DNA of 47,072 nucleotides from Oscillospiraceae bacterium. Lineage in GTDB: Bacteria; Bacillota; Clostridia; Oscillospirales; Ruminococcaceae. The notes below the pieces were generated by a model. That model was not told the origin of the DNA and ran no database searches. It was given only the letters and a program-made list of their open reading frames with translations. Below, piece after piece: positions 15,464 through 23,038 of this stretch (its first letter is position 1; each line of letters starts with the position of its first letter). The DNA lies in NCBI GenBank assembly GCA_024404815.1, contig JAKSPL010000017.1, forward strand, positions 1-47,072. Direction: 5' to 3'. The position numbers and the translations under genes were made by a program.

Positions 15464-15637
15464 ACGCCGTTTTGTGATTCGGCATTTTGTGGATTTTCGT
15501 TTTGCGTGTTCGGATTTCATTGGGCATTGTGACAGAAATAATGGTCGGAAAGCTTGATTTCATGCGGTTTTCGCATCTTTTGGTCACAAATTGCGGTGAG
15601 TGTGAAAATAACAAGGAAAATCTTGCCGCCGTTCGCA

Positions 15638-15655
15638 AAATATTTATAAATATTT
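15638..15655. promoter_or_regulatory. 18-base perfect AT palindrome upstream of the MarR gene
   Basis: AAATATTTATAAATATTT is its own reverse complement. It lies 47 bases before the -35 box of the marR promoter. The size fits a MarR-type operator, but the position is far upstream and AT-rich palindromes arise easily by chance. Confidence 0.35.
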
Positions 15656-15702
15656 CAGAAATTGTGTAAAATGCCGTTTATGAGAAACTTACAAAATACC
15701 AC

Positions 15703-15731
15703 TTGACATTTATTGCATAGTGCTGTATAAT
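15703..15731 (+). promoter_or_regulatory. Consensus promoter of the marR-ABC operon
   Basis: TTGACA (15703-15708), 17 bases, TATAAT (15726-15731), an exact sigma-A consensus. A 7-base inverted repeat AATGTTT / AAACATT (15729-15735 and 15757-15763) spans the -10 box and transcription start and is a second candidate operator. Confidence 0.88.
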
Positions 15732-15782
15732 GTTTATCTGGAAACTGTTTGGCAGGAAACATTTTTTGGGGAGGTGAAGAAT

Positions 15783-16220
15783 TTGCCGAACAGAGGAGAA
15801 ATTACGAAAAAGATGTGCGTGCTGACAAATGCGATTCGGAAGTACTGTTCAAAATCACCAACGCGCCATGAGGTCGAGGATATGACAGGCACCAACGGCT
15901 GGGTGATCGCGTACTTGTATGAAAATTCCGACCGAGAGGTGTATCAGCGTGATTTGGAGCATGAATTCGGCATCAGCCGTTCTACCACATCGAAAATGCT
16001 CGCCAGAATGGAGGAGGGCGGTTTGGTACGGCGTGTCCGTGTGTTTGTGGACGATCGCCTGAAAAAGATCGTTCTGACGGACAAATCCAAGATGATTGCG
16101 GAGAAGATCCGCGAGGACAACCTCAAAACTGAGCAAAAACTGATGCAGGGCTTTACTGCGGAGGAGATCCGGACCTTTGAAAACTACCTGCAAAGAATGC
16201 TCATCAATATCTCTGAGTAA
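15783..16220 (+). CDS. MarR family transcriptional regulator
   Basis: 145 residues from TTG 15783, chosen because GGGGAGGTG (15768-15776) lies just upstream; earlier in-frame starts fall in the promoter. The winged helix-turn-helix covers about residues 45-100, with LEHEFGISRSTTSKMLARME as the recognition unit and RRVRVFVDDRLKKIVLT as the wing. C-terminal helices provide dimerisation. MarR proteins repress by binding palindromes and release DNA on ligand binding. The gene heads an operon with two ABC half-transporters 18 bases downstream, so it probably autoregulates and controls exporter expression in response to a compound. Confidence 0.9.
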   Translation: MPNRGEITKKMCVLTNAIRKYCSKSPTRHEVEDMTGTNGWVIAYLYENSDREVYQRDLEHEFGISRSTTSKMLARMEEGGLVRRVRVFVDDRLKKIVLTDKSKMIAEKIREDNLKTEQKLMQGFTAEEIRTFENYLQRMLINISE

Positions 16221-16238
16221 ACGGGGGCAGATTCATCC

Positions 16239-17984
16239 ATGTATGGAACACTACTCAAATGTGTGCGGGAATATAAAAAGCCTGCGCTTCTGACGATTCT
16301 GTTTATCGTGCTGGAAGCGATCATCGAAACGATTATTCCCTTTATCACAGCCAATCTTGTCAACAGCATCAAGAACGGCACCGACATCACATTCATTGTG
16401 AAAACGGGTGTGTTATTGATTCTGATGGCAGCGATCTCTCTTTCCTGCGGTGCAGCGGCAGGTATCACCTGTGCAAAGGCATCCGCAGGCTTTTCGAAGA
16501 ATCTTCGTCACGATGTATTCGAGAAGATCCAGACTTTTGCATTCAAGAATATCGACAAATTTTCTAGCGCATCGCTCGTCACCCGTCTGACAACGGATGT
16601 CAACAATGTGCAGATGGCATTCATGATGCTGATCCGTATTGCAGTCCGTGCGCCGCTGATGCTGATTTTCGCGTTCATTATGGCGTTTATCATGGGTGGA
16701 AAGCTGGCTGTGACGTTTGTCATCGTCATTCCGATTCTGACCAGTGGTCTGCTGCTGATCGCAAAGTTTGCCATGCCTGCATTCCGCAGCGTGTTCAAGA
16801 AATACGACCGTCTGAACGAGTCCATCGAGGAAAACGTCCGCGGTATGCGTGTTGTCAAGGGCTTCTCCCGTGAGGAATACGAAAAGAAGAAGTTCGGGAC
16901 GGCAGCAGACAGCATCTGCAAGGATTTCACAAAGGCAGAACGGATTGTCGCCCTGAACGGTCCGATCATGCAGCTCTGTGTATACTTTAATATGGCGTTT
17001 ATCCTGAGTGTCGGTTCGAAGATTGTCATCTCCAATATGGGTACCGTCATTGATGTCGGTCAGATCTCTGCGATGCTGACTTACGGTATGCAGATTCTGA
17101 TGCAGCTGATGATGCTCTCCATGATCTATGTCATGCTGACGATGTCCGCGGAATCTGTCCGCAGACTGAACGAGGTGCTGACAGAAACACCGTCGATCGC
17201 AAATCCTGAGAATCCTGTCACAGAAGTGAAAGACGGTTCGATCACCTTTACCGACGTCAACTTCAAGTATTCCGAAAAGGCAAAGAAATACGCGCTGTTT
17301 GATATTGACCTGGAAATCAAGTCGGGTATGACAGTCGGCATTATCGGCGGTACGGGTTCGAGTAAATCCACGCTGGTACAGCTGATTCCGCGTCTGTACG
17401 ATGTGACGGTCGGCAGTGTCAAGGTCGGCGGTGTCGATGTCCGCGAGTACGACTTGGACACTCTCCGTGACAGCGTGGCAATGGTTTTGCAGAAGAACGT
17501 GCTGTTTTCCGGTACGATCAAAGAAAACCTCCGCTGGGGCAATGAAAATGCAACGGACGAGGAGATCATCGAGGCTTGCAAGCTTTCGCAGGCAGATGAA
17601 TTTGTTGCATCCTTCCCTGACGGCTACGATACGATGATCGAACAGGGCGGTACGAATGTATCGGGCGGTCAGAAACAGCGTCTTTGTATTGCACGCGCCC
17701 TGCTGAAAAAACCGAAGATCCTGATTCTGGACGATTCCACAAGTGCTGTCGATACCAAGACAGATGCGCTGATTCGTGCAGGCTTCAAGAAATACATCCC
17801 TGATACCACAAAGATCATCATTGCACAGAGAATCGCGTCTGTACAGGATGCAGATCTGATTCTTGTCATGGACAACGGCAAGATCTCCGCAATGGGCAAG
17901 CATGACGAACTGCTCCAAAAGAGCGAGATCTACCGCGAGGTCTATGAACAGCAGACGAATGGAGGTGACGGCGATGCCGCGTAA
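16239..17984 (+). CDS. ABC exporter half-transporter, degenerate-site subunit
   Basis: 581 residues: six-helix ABC transmembrane domain (about 1-320), then a nucleotide-binding domain. Walker A at about 369 reads GGTGSSKST, with Ser where the canonical motif has Gly. The signature is NVSGGQKQRL, and Walker B is ILILDDSTSAVD, with Asp where the catalytic Glu normally stands. The switch residue is Gln in IIAQRIAS rather than His. These replacements mark the non-catalytic half of heterodimeric type IV exporters of the LmrC/BmrC kind. The next gene supplies the canonical half and its start overlaps this stop by 11 bases. Likely function: drug or peptide export, regulated by the upstream MarR protein. 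Confidence 0.95.
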   Translation: MYGTLLKCVREYKKPALLTILFIVLEAIIETIIPFITANLVNSIKNGTDITFIVKTGVLLILMAAISLSCGAAAGITCAKASAGFSKNLRHDVFEKIQTFAFKNIDKFSSASLVTRLTTDVNNVQMAFMMLIRIAVRAPLMLIFAFIMAFIMGGKLAVTFVIVIPILTSGLLLIAKFAMPAFRSVFKKYDRLNESIEENVRGMRVVKGFSREEYEKKKFGTAADSICKDFTKAERIVALNGPIMQLCVYFNMAFILSVGSKIVISNMGTVIDVGQISAMLTYGMQILMQLMMLSMIYVMLTMSAESVRRLNEVLTETPSIANPENPVTEVKDGSITFTDVNFKYSEKAKKYALFDIDLEIKSGMTVGIIGGTGSSKSTLVQLIPRLYDVTVGSVKVGGVDVREYDLDTLRDSVAMVLQKNVLFSGTIKENLRWGNENATDEEIIEACKLSQADEFVASFPDGYDTMIEQGGTNVSGGQKQRLCIARALLKKPKILILDDSTSAVDTKTDALIRAGFKKYIPDTTKIIIAQRIASVQDADLILVMDNGKISAMGKHDELLQKSEIYREVYEQQTNGGDGDAA

Positions 17985-19899
17985 TATGAAAGGCTACGGC
18001 GCACCGCGCAAACCGGGTGAAGCTTTGAAATCGCTGAAACGCATTGTGAAGATGCTGTTCAAATTCTATCCGGTATTGGTACCCGTCACGATATTCTGCA
18101 TCATCTTTTCCGCAGGTGTTTCTGCGATCCCTGCTGTCTTTGTCCAGAAAGTCACCGCGAATATTGAGGAGTATATGGTCACAGGCGACTGGTCTGCGGC
18201 AAAGCAGGTCATCCTGCCGAAAATCGGTATCCTGATCGTCCTCTACTTCTTCTCGATCATCTCCATGACGCTTTATCAGCAGTTGATGGCTTACATGACA
18301 CAGGGCTTCCTCAACAAGATGCGCTGTGCAATGTTTGACGGAATGCAGGATCTGCCGATCTCCTATTTTGATACACACAAGCACGGCGACATCATGAGTT
18401 ACTACACAAACGATATTGATACGCTCCGTCAGCTTGTTTCACAGTCCCTCCCGACATTGATTCAGGCAGGTTCGGTCGTTCTGTTTGTGCTGGCGATCAT
18501 GCTCTATTATAGTGTCTGGCTGACGCTTGTCGTCCTGTTTGGTGTCGTCATGATCATGCTGGTTTCGGGTAAGGTCGGCGGCGGTTCCGCAAAATACTTT
18601 ATCCGTCAGCAGCAGTCTGTCGGTCGTCAGGAAGGTTTCGTACAGGAAATGATGAACGGTCAGAAGGTCGTTAAGGTTTTCTGTCACGAGGATGAAAGTC
18701 AGGAAGACTTTGACGCACTCAACAACGCGCTGTTTGAGGACAGCTACCGCGCACACGCGTATGCCAATATTCTCGGCCCGATCATTATGAACATCGGTAA
18801 CGTGCTGTATGTTGTGATCGCGATTGTCGGCGGTCTGTTCCTTGTCAGCGGTTTGAAGAATTTCAGTATTTCGGGACTGGCGTTCGGCATCGACATCATC
18901 GTACCGTTTTTGAACATGACCAAGCAGTTTACGGGTAACTTCAACCAGTTATCCCAGCAGGTCAACTCGATCGTCATGGCAGTTGCAGGTGCAGAGCGTG
19001 TATTCGCGCTGATGGACGAAAAGCCTGAGGCAGACGAGGGCTATGTTACGCTGGTCAATGCGAAAACGGACGAAAACGGCAATCTCATCGAAACCACAGA
19101 ACGCACCCACCAGTGGGCATGGAAGCACCCGCACACCGCAGACGGCAGCATTACCTATACGCCTCTGAAAGGTGAGGTCACAATGAACGAAGTTGACTTT
19201 GCCTATGTGGAGGGTAAGACCGTTCTGCACGATGTATCTGTCTTTGCAGAACCCGGTCAGAAAATCGCATTTGTCGGCGCGACCGGTGCAGGCAAAACAA
19301 CGATTACCAACCTCATCAACCGTTTCTACGACATTGCAGACGGTAAGATTCGCTACGACGGCATCAACATCAACAAAATCAGGAAGTCGGATCTGCGACG
19401 TTCTCTGGGTATTGTATTGCAGGAAACGAACCTCTTTACGGGCAGCGTGATGGAAAATATCCGCTACGGCAGACTGGACGCGACCGATGAGGAGTGCCGT
19501 GAGGCGGCAAAGCTTGCAGGTGCAGACGATTTCATTTCCCGTCTGCCGGAGGGTTACGATACTGAGCTTGCCAACAACGGTTCGAACCTCTCGCAGGGTC
19601 AGCGGCAGCTCATTGCGATTGCAAGAGCGGCAGTTGCCGATCCGCCTGTTATGATTCTGGATGAAGCGACCTCGTCGATTGATACCCGTACTGAGGCAAT
19701 CGTACAGCGCGGTATGGATGCGCTGATGAAGGGCAGAACGGTCTTTGTCATTGCGCACAGACTGTCCACCGTTCAGAATTCGGATGTTATTATGGTACTT
19801 GACCACGGCCGCATTATTGAGCGCGGCAGCCACAGCAAGCTGATTGCAGATAAAGGTACATACTATCAGCTTTATACCGGCGCATTTGAACTGGAATAA
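17974..19899 (+). CDS. ABC exporter half-transporter, catalytic subunit
   Basis: 641 residues from ATG 17974, with GGAGGTGA (17961-17968) just upstream; an earlier in-frame start lies inside the preceding gene. A basic N-terminus (MPRNMKGYGAPRKPGEALKS) precedes a six-helix domain to about residue 350. The nucleotide-binding domain has a canonical Walker A GATGAGKTT (about 437), signature NLSQGQRQL, Walker B VMILDEATSSID with catalytic Glu, and the His switch in VIAHRLS. An insertion of about 40 residues between the two domains (KTDENGNLIETTERTHQWAW region, about 350-395) is longer than in the partner subunit. It forms a heterodimer with the preceding protein. Confidence 0.95.
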   Translation: MPRNMKGYGAPRKPGEALKSLKRIVKMLFKFYPVLVPVTIFCIIFSAGVSAIPAVFVQKVTANIEEYMVTGDWSAAKQVILPKIGILIVLYFFSIISMTLYQQLMAYMTQGFLNKMRCAMFDGMQDLPISYFDTHKHGDIMSYYTNDIDTLRQLVSQSLPTLIQAGSVVLFVLAIMLYYSVWLTLVVLFGVVMIMLVSGKVGGGSAKYFIRQQQSVGRQEGFVQEMMNGQKVVKVFCHEDESQEDFDALNNALFEDSYRAHAYANILGPIIMNIGNVLYVVIAIVGGLFLVSGLKNFSISGLAFGIDIIVPFLNMTKQFTGNFNQLSQQVNSIVMAVAGAERVFALMDEKPEADEGYVTLVNAKTDENGNLIETTERTHQWAWKHPHTADGSITYTPLKGEVTMNEVDFAYVEGKTVLHDVSVFAEPGQKIAFVGATGAGKTTITNLINRFYDIADGKIRYDGININKIRKSDLRRSLGIVLQETNLFTGSVMENIRYGRLDATDEECREAAKLAGADDFISRLPEGYDTELANNGSNLSQGQRQLIAIARAAVADPPVMILDEATSSIDTRTEAIVQRGMDALMKGRTVFVIAHRLSTVQNSDVIMVLDHGRIIERGSHSKLIADKGTYYQLYTGAFELE

Positions 19900-19906
19900 T
19901 GCAAGA

Positions 19907-19940
19907 ACACCGCCTGATGGATTTCATCGGGCGGTGTCAG
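19907..19940 (+). terminator. Terminator of the marR-ABC operon
   Basis: ACACCGCCTGATG / CATCGGGCGGTGT arms with one wobble pair and a GATTT loop, eight bases past the stop codon. The T run is weak. Confidence 0.7.
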
Positions 19941-20045
19941 TTTGTCGGTAAAGTTGTATCTGTAATTACAGCGGAAATCATTTGTTGAATGTGCGTGACC
20001 ACAGTCGCCCCTACGAATCGCATATGAAAGGTTCTCGTATCAATA

Positions 20046-20158
20046 ACTTTACTCGATTTTTCTCGAAAAATCGCAGGTTCTTAGGGTGAGTTTGCTTGCA
20101 AACTCATCGGCTTGCCGTACTGTCCTCCTAAGTCGAGCTCCGCAGAGCGCGAAATACC
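20046..20158 (+). repeat. Family II repeat, copy 3
   Basis: Begins with a perfect CGATTTTTC / GAAAAATCG palindrome (20054-20073), then CTTAGG / CCTAAG, GAGTTTGC-TT-GCAAACTC (20088-20105), CGGCTTGCCG and GAGCTC-CGCA-GAGC. It is almost identical to copy 2, five kilobases away. 19941-20045 holds no gene. Confidence 0.85.
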
Positions 20159-20190
20159 CCCATACTTTTTCCACAGAGTGTCACATATAA

Positions 20191-20225
20191 AAAAAGGCGG
20201 AGCAAAGCAACTCCGCCTTTTTATT
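20191..20225 (-). terminator. Bidirectional terminator of the DHHW gene
   Basis: AAAAAGGCGGAG / CTCCGCCTTTTT perfect arms, CAAAGCAA loop, seven bases past the minus-strand stop codon. The hairpin is the GGCGGAG module of family I repeats without the rest of the element. Confidence 0.85.
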
Positions 20226-20231
20226 GTGTTA

Positions 20232-21269
20232 TTATTTTTCGAAATCAATCAGGGAGAACCCGTCTTTTGCGGCGAGGGTGTCCGCGCTGCAAAGAAGCAG
20301 AACCTGCGGATAGACACTCGGATAGATTTTTTTCAGGTCGTCCTGCGATGCGGTCGTGATGTTGACAAAGGTGAGATTGCGGTAGTGCTGTGTCAGGAAC
20401 GGCACAAAGCAGCTTCCGTAAGAATCACTCAGAACCAGCAGGCTTTTGTCGTTGTGTACGCCGGTTTCCAGATTAAGGATCGGTTCTGTTTCGGGGAGGA
20501 AAATCTGATACGGTTCCTCTGTTTCAGATTCCTGATACAGCGAGGGGAAGGTCAGACCGGTCAGCGGCGAGGTAATGGATTGGATCGGCGCACCGTCCTG
20601 ACAGTTGTAGATGTCCAGCACATCGGCATCGACACCCTCATACTGTGTGAGCTGAGAATAGAGACCGCGGAATTCGCTGTTTCGGTGTTCAATGACATAG
20701 TGGTCGAAGCCGAACGGTTCGAATCCGAGTTTGCGGACAGCAGTTTTGTAGGCACAGAACGCGCCGTAGGTTGTCCAGCGGTTGTCGCTGCGGTAGTAGA
20801 TGTACGAATCGCGTGCGCCATACATCGTGCCGTAAATATCGATCCAAGTCACATTGCTGCCGACGCCCTCTGCGGCGGTGTTCAGCAGTACCTGTTCGCT
20901 TGCCTGCGGTGCAGAAGACGAAAGTGTGTCAGAATAGATGCCGACAGCGGTCGGTGCAACAAGCCAGTAGAACGGAACGGAAAAAGATTCCGCATAGCTG
21001 TTGACAACGTCGATGTTTTTCTGTACGTTGCCGGCGGAATAGGCTGTACGCTTGGGAATCATGCGTTCATCGGTGATGTAGAAGTTGCCGATGCAGTCTT
21101 TTCCGAGGGCGAGCGAGAGAGTCTGATAGCCTTGCAGGAGCTTTTCATGCAGAGGAACAGCTTCGGCAGGGTTCTTTGTCAGTCCGCCGCGAAACAGCGT
21201 ACCGAACGAGAAAAACAAAATGGAGATGCCGATGACCACAGCGGTCAGAACGGCAGTAATTCGTTTCAT
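20232..21269 (-). CDS. DHHW-family (SGNH/AlgX-like) protein with altered motif
   Basis: 345 residues with an N-terminal signal-anchor (about 5-25). The fold is that of the DHHW proteins, extracytoplasmic relatives of AlgX/AlgJ O-acetyltransferases. The nucleophile motif SDSYG is present at about 280. The name-giving DHHW motif reads SDNRWTTYGAF (about 160-170), so both histidines are replaced and the usual Asp-His part of the catalytic centre is missing. It may bind rather than modify glycan, or use other residues. AAGGAGG precedes ATG by about nine bases. It follows a GNAT gene by 43 bases and is probably cotranscribed with it. Confidence 0.8.
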   Translation of the reverse strand: MKRITAVLTAVVIGISILFFSFGTLFRGGLTKNPAEAVPLHEKLLQGYQTLSLALGKDCIGNFYITDERMIPKRTAYSAGNVQKNIDVVNSYAESFSVPFYWLVAPTAVGIYSDTLSSSAPQASEQVLLNTAAEGVGSNVTWIDIYGTMYGARDSYIYYRSDNRWTTYGAFCAYKTAVRKLGFEPFGFDHYVIEHRNSEFRGLYSQLTQYEGVDADVLDIYNCQDGAPIQSITSPLTGLTFPSLYQESETEEPYQIFLPETEPILNLETGVHNDKSLLVLSDSYGSCFVPFLTQHYRNLTFVNITTASQDDLKKIYPSVYPQVLLLCSADTLAAKDGFSLIDFEK

Positions 21270-21312
21270 AAAAAACCGCCTCCTTTGCGGTGGATTGGCA
21301 GGGGAAAGTGCA

Positions 21313-21729
21313 TCAATGCTGACGCAGTCCTTTGGTATCGGTCAGGTCGAGAATGGCAAAGCCTGTGCTGTCGGCTTCTGTGTGGAATCCGATTTTTTCA
21401 GCAAAGGCAGCAGCTTCTTCTGTGGTCGGAACCGAACCGCGAAGAAAATAAGCACCTTGTTCCATGACAGCACCTGCTGCAAGACCGACAAGCATTCTTG
21501 CAACGCCCTGACGGCGGTACTGCGGCAGAACGAATACGGTTGTGAGAATGCCGCTGGTCGGCTGTAAGTCAGAAAGGCTGTCAGCGAGTGCCGCAACACC
21601 GATGACCTGACCGTCCAGCCACGCGGCAAAAGCGGTTTCTTCGGATTTCGGCAGCGCGGAAGCGATGGGCTGTGCAGACCAGTCGGTTTCGGCGAGCTGT
21701 TCTTTTGTGAGCTTTGAAAAGGTGAGCAT
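21313..21729 (-). CDS. GNAT family N-acetyltransferase
   Basis: 138 residues. The acetyl-CoA-binding motif A is VFVLPQYRRQGVARMLV (about 72-88), with the Q/R-x-x-G-x-A pyrophosphate loop, and the preceding strand carries LDGQVIGVAALADS. A later strand and helix (EEAAAFAEKIGFHTE) match the end of the GNAT fold. The acceptor is unknown. AGGAGG lies seven to eight bases before ATG. The neighbouring DHHW gene might suggest a link to surface polymer modification, but cytoplasmic GNATs are common and this is weak. Confidence 0.85.
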   Translation of the reverse strand: MLTFSKLTKEQLAETDWSAQPIASALPKSEETAFAAWLDGQVIGVAALADSLSDLQPTSGILTTVFVLPQYRRQGVARMLVGLAAGAVMEQGAYFLRGSVPTTEEAAAFAEKIGFHTEADSTGFAILDLTDTKGLRQH

Positions 21730-21834
21730 GGGATTTGCGCCTCCTGTGATGTCAATCGTTTTTCATATTGTACCATAAATCGCGGAGAAAGTAAAGAGCG
21801 GATGTCCGATTGTCAAACTTTTGTTACTTTTCTC

Positions 21835-21863
21835 TTGCGATTTATCAAAAAATCGGGTATAAT
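21835..21863 (+). promoter_or_regulatory. Promoter of birA
   Basis: TTGCGA (21835-21840), 17 bases, TATAAT (21858-21863), 36 bases before the start codon. Confidence 0.7.
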
Positions 21864-21899
21864 AAAGGAAATACCGTCGAATTTTCGGAAGGAGCAGCA

Positions 21900-22649
21900 A
21901 TGGAACAGGGATATCAGTTACAGATTTTCGACAGTCTGCCGTCCACAAACACCTATTTGCAGGAACTTGCAGAGCAGGGTGCGCCGTCAGGGACAGCGAT
22001 TCTTGCACGGCATCAGACCGCAGGCAGAGGCCGCATGGGACGCAAATTCTACTCTCCGCAGGGAACAGGACTCTATATGAGTCTGCTGCTGCGGATGGAC
22101 GAATCCCCCGAAACAGCATTGCTTCTGACACCGATGGCGGCAGTCGCTGCGGCGGAGGGAATCGAAGCGGTAACAGGAAAATCCGTGCAGATCAAGTGGG
22201 TAAACGATTTGTTTTATCGGAGTAAAAAGGTCTGCGGTATTCTGGCACAGTCCAAACTCACAGAGGATGGAAAACGGCTTTCTTACGCGATTATCGGCAT
22301 TGGCATCAACCTGACTGCACCGCAGGGTGGCTTTCCGCAGGAGTTGTCGGAGATCGCAGGTGCGTTGTACGCGGAGCATGAGCATCCGACAGAGGGATTG
22401 CTGCAAACGCTGGCAGAGGAGATCTTATCACGGTTGGTGCAGATGAGCGGAGAACTCACGAAACGCACGTATCTGCCTGCGTATCGGGAACGGCTGTGTA
22501 TGATTGGACGGCGTGTTACGGTCGTGGGGCAGGACTGGGAGCAGGAAGCTGCGGCACTGGCAGTAGATGATGATTTACGGCTGTTGGTGGAGTATGCAGA
22601 CGGGCGCAGAGAGTGGCGTTCCACGGGAGAGATTCGGATTCGGCTGTGA
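21900..22649 (+). CDS. birA: Biotin--[carboxyl-carrier] protein ligase
   Basis: 249 residues from ATG 21900, with AAGGAG seven bases upstream; longer in-frame starts lie before the promoter. The protein begins directly in the catalytic domain: FDSLPSTNTYLQELA, then the biotinyl-AMP loop RHQTAGRGRMGRKFYSP (GRGRxGR), SLLLRMD, IKWVNDLFYRSKKVCGIL and a C-terminal SH3-like domain with GRREWRSTGEI. It lacks the N-terminal DNA-binding domain of bifunctional BirA, so it should only biotinylate targets. Likely targets are a carboxylase or the biotin carrier of the sodium-pump decarboxylase whose membrane subunits lie at 4-5.8 kb. Confidence 0.94.
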   Translation: MEQGYQLQIFDSLPSTNTYLQELAEQGAPSGTAILARHQTAGRGRMGRKFYSPQGTGLYMSLLLRMDESPETALLLTPMAAVAAAEGIEAVTGKSVQIKWVNDLFYRSKKVCGILAQSKLTEDGKRLSYAIIGIGINLTAPQGGFPQELSEIAGALYAEHEHPTEGLLQTLAEEILSRLVQMSGELTKRTYLPAYRERLCMIGRRVTVVGQDWEQEAAALAVDDDLRLLVEYADGRREWRSTGEIRIRL

Positions 22650-22678
22650 ATTTCTCATTGTACTATTGGATTTCTGTG

Positions 22679-22760
22679 TAAAAAAGGGCGGAGAATCATA
22701 TCTCCGCCCTTTTCATATTATCGTTCGTGCTAAAATGGGATTCCAAAGGGACAATGTCCC
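22679..22760 (+). repeat. Family I repeat, copy F, used as a bidirectional terminator
   Basis: GGGCGGAGAA / ATCTCCGCCC hairpin with A and T runs on both sides (22681-22713), then the spacer ATCGTTCGTGCTAAAATGGG and a palindrome CCAAAGGGACAATGTCCC that stops before its last bases. It separates the convergent birA and acyl-carrier-protein genes and has the form of a terminator for both. Confidence 0.85.
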
Positions 22761-22772
22761 CAAAAACTCTCC

Positions 22773-23018
22773 TTACATTTTTCCGCGTTCCAGAATAATA
22801 TTCACCAGTTCCCCGACATTCTTCATGCCCGAAACCTCACGCATCTGAAAACGCAGTTTGAACACGGATTCCACCTCGGAAATCAGGTTGAAATGTTCGA
22901 CACTGTCCCAGCCTTCCACATCTGCGGCGGTGGTGTCGTCTGAAAGCACAATGCTGTCGTCATCAAATACATCGCGGAATACATCGGTCAGTCGTGCAAA
23001 AACTTCTTCTCTGCTCAT
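22773..23018 (-). CDS. Acyl carrier protein (dedicated, surface acylation operon)
   Basis: 81 residues, acidic. The phosphopantetheine attachment serine is Ser39 in EGWDSVEHFNLI, a match to the D-S-[LV] signature with the helical pattern of ACP and DltC-type carriers. AAAGGAG is nine bases before ATG. It is the last gene of a three-gene operon after an MBOAT acyltransferase and a DHHW protein, with a gap of only 20 bases. This setting suggests it carries an acyl (or aminoacyl) group to the membrane acyltransferase rather than serving fatty acid synthesis, as DltC does for D-alanine. No adenylating enzyme of the DltA kind is in the operon. Confidence 0.88.
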   Translation of the reverse strand: MSREEVFARLTDVFRDVFDDDSIVLSDDTTAADVEGWDSVEHFNLISEVESVFKLRFQMREVSGMKNVGELVNIILERGKM

Positions 23019-23038
23019 GGTATCATACTCCTTTTATA

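Noticed and set aside
16413-17918. A 501-codon antisense frame across the first ABC subunit
   Set aside because: Same effect of codon bias; the plus-strand ABC motifs are complete.
20112-21467. A 451-codon plus-strand frame opposite the DHHW and GNAT genes
   Set aside because: The minus-strand genes have a signal anchor, SDSYG and GNAT motifs and good ribosome binding sites. The plus-strand frame has none and begins inside a repeat.
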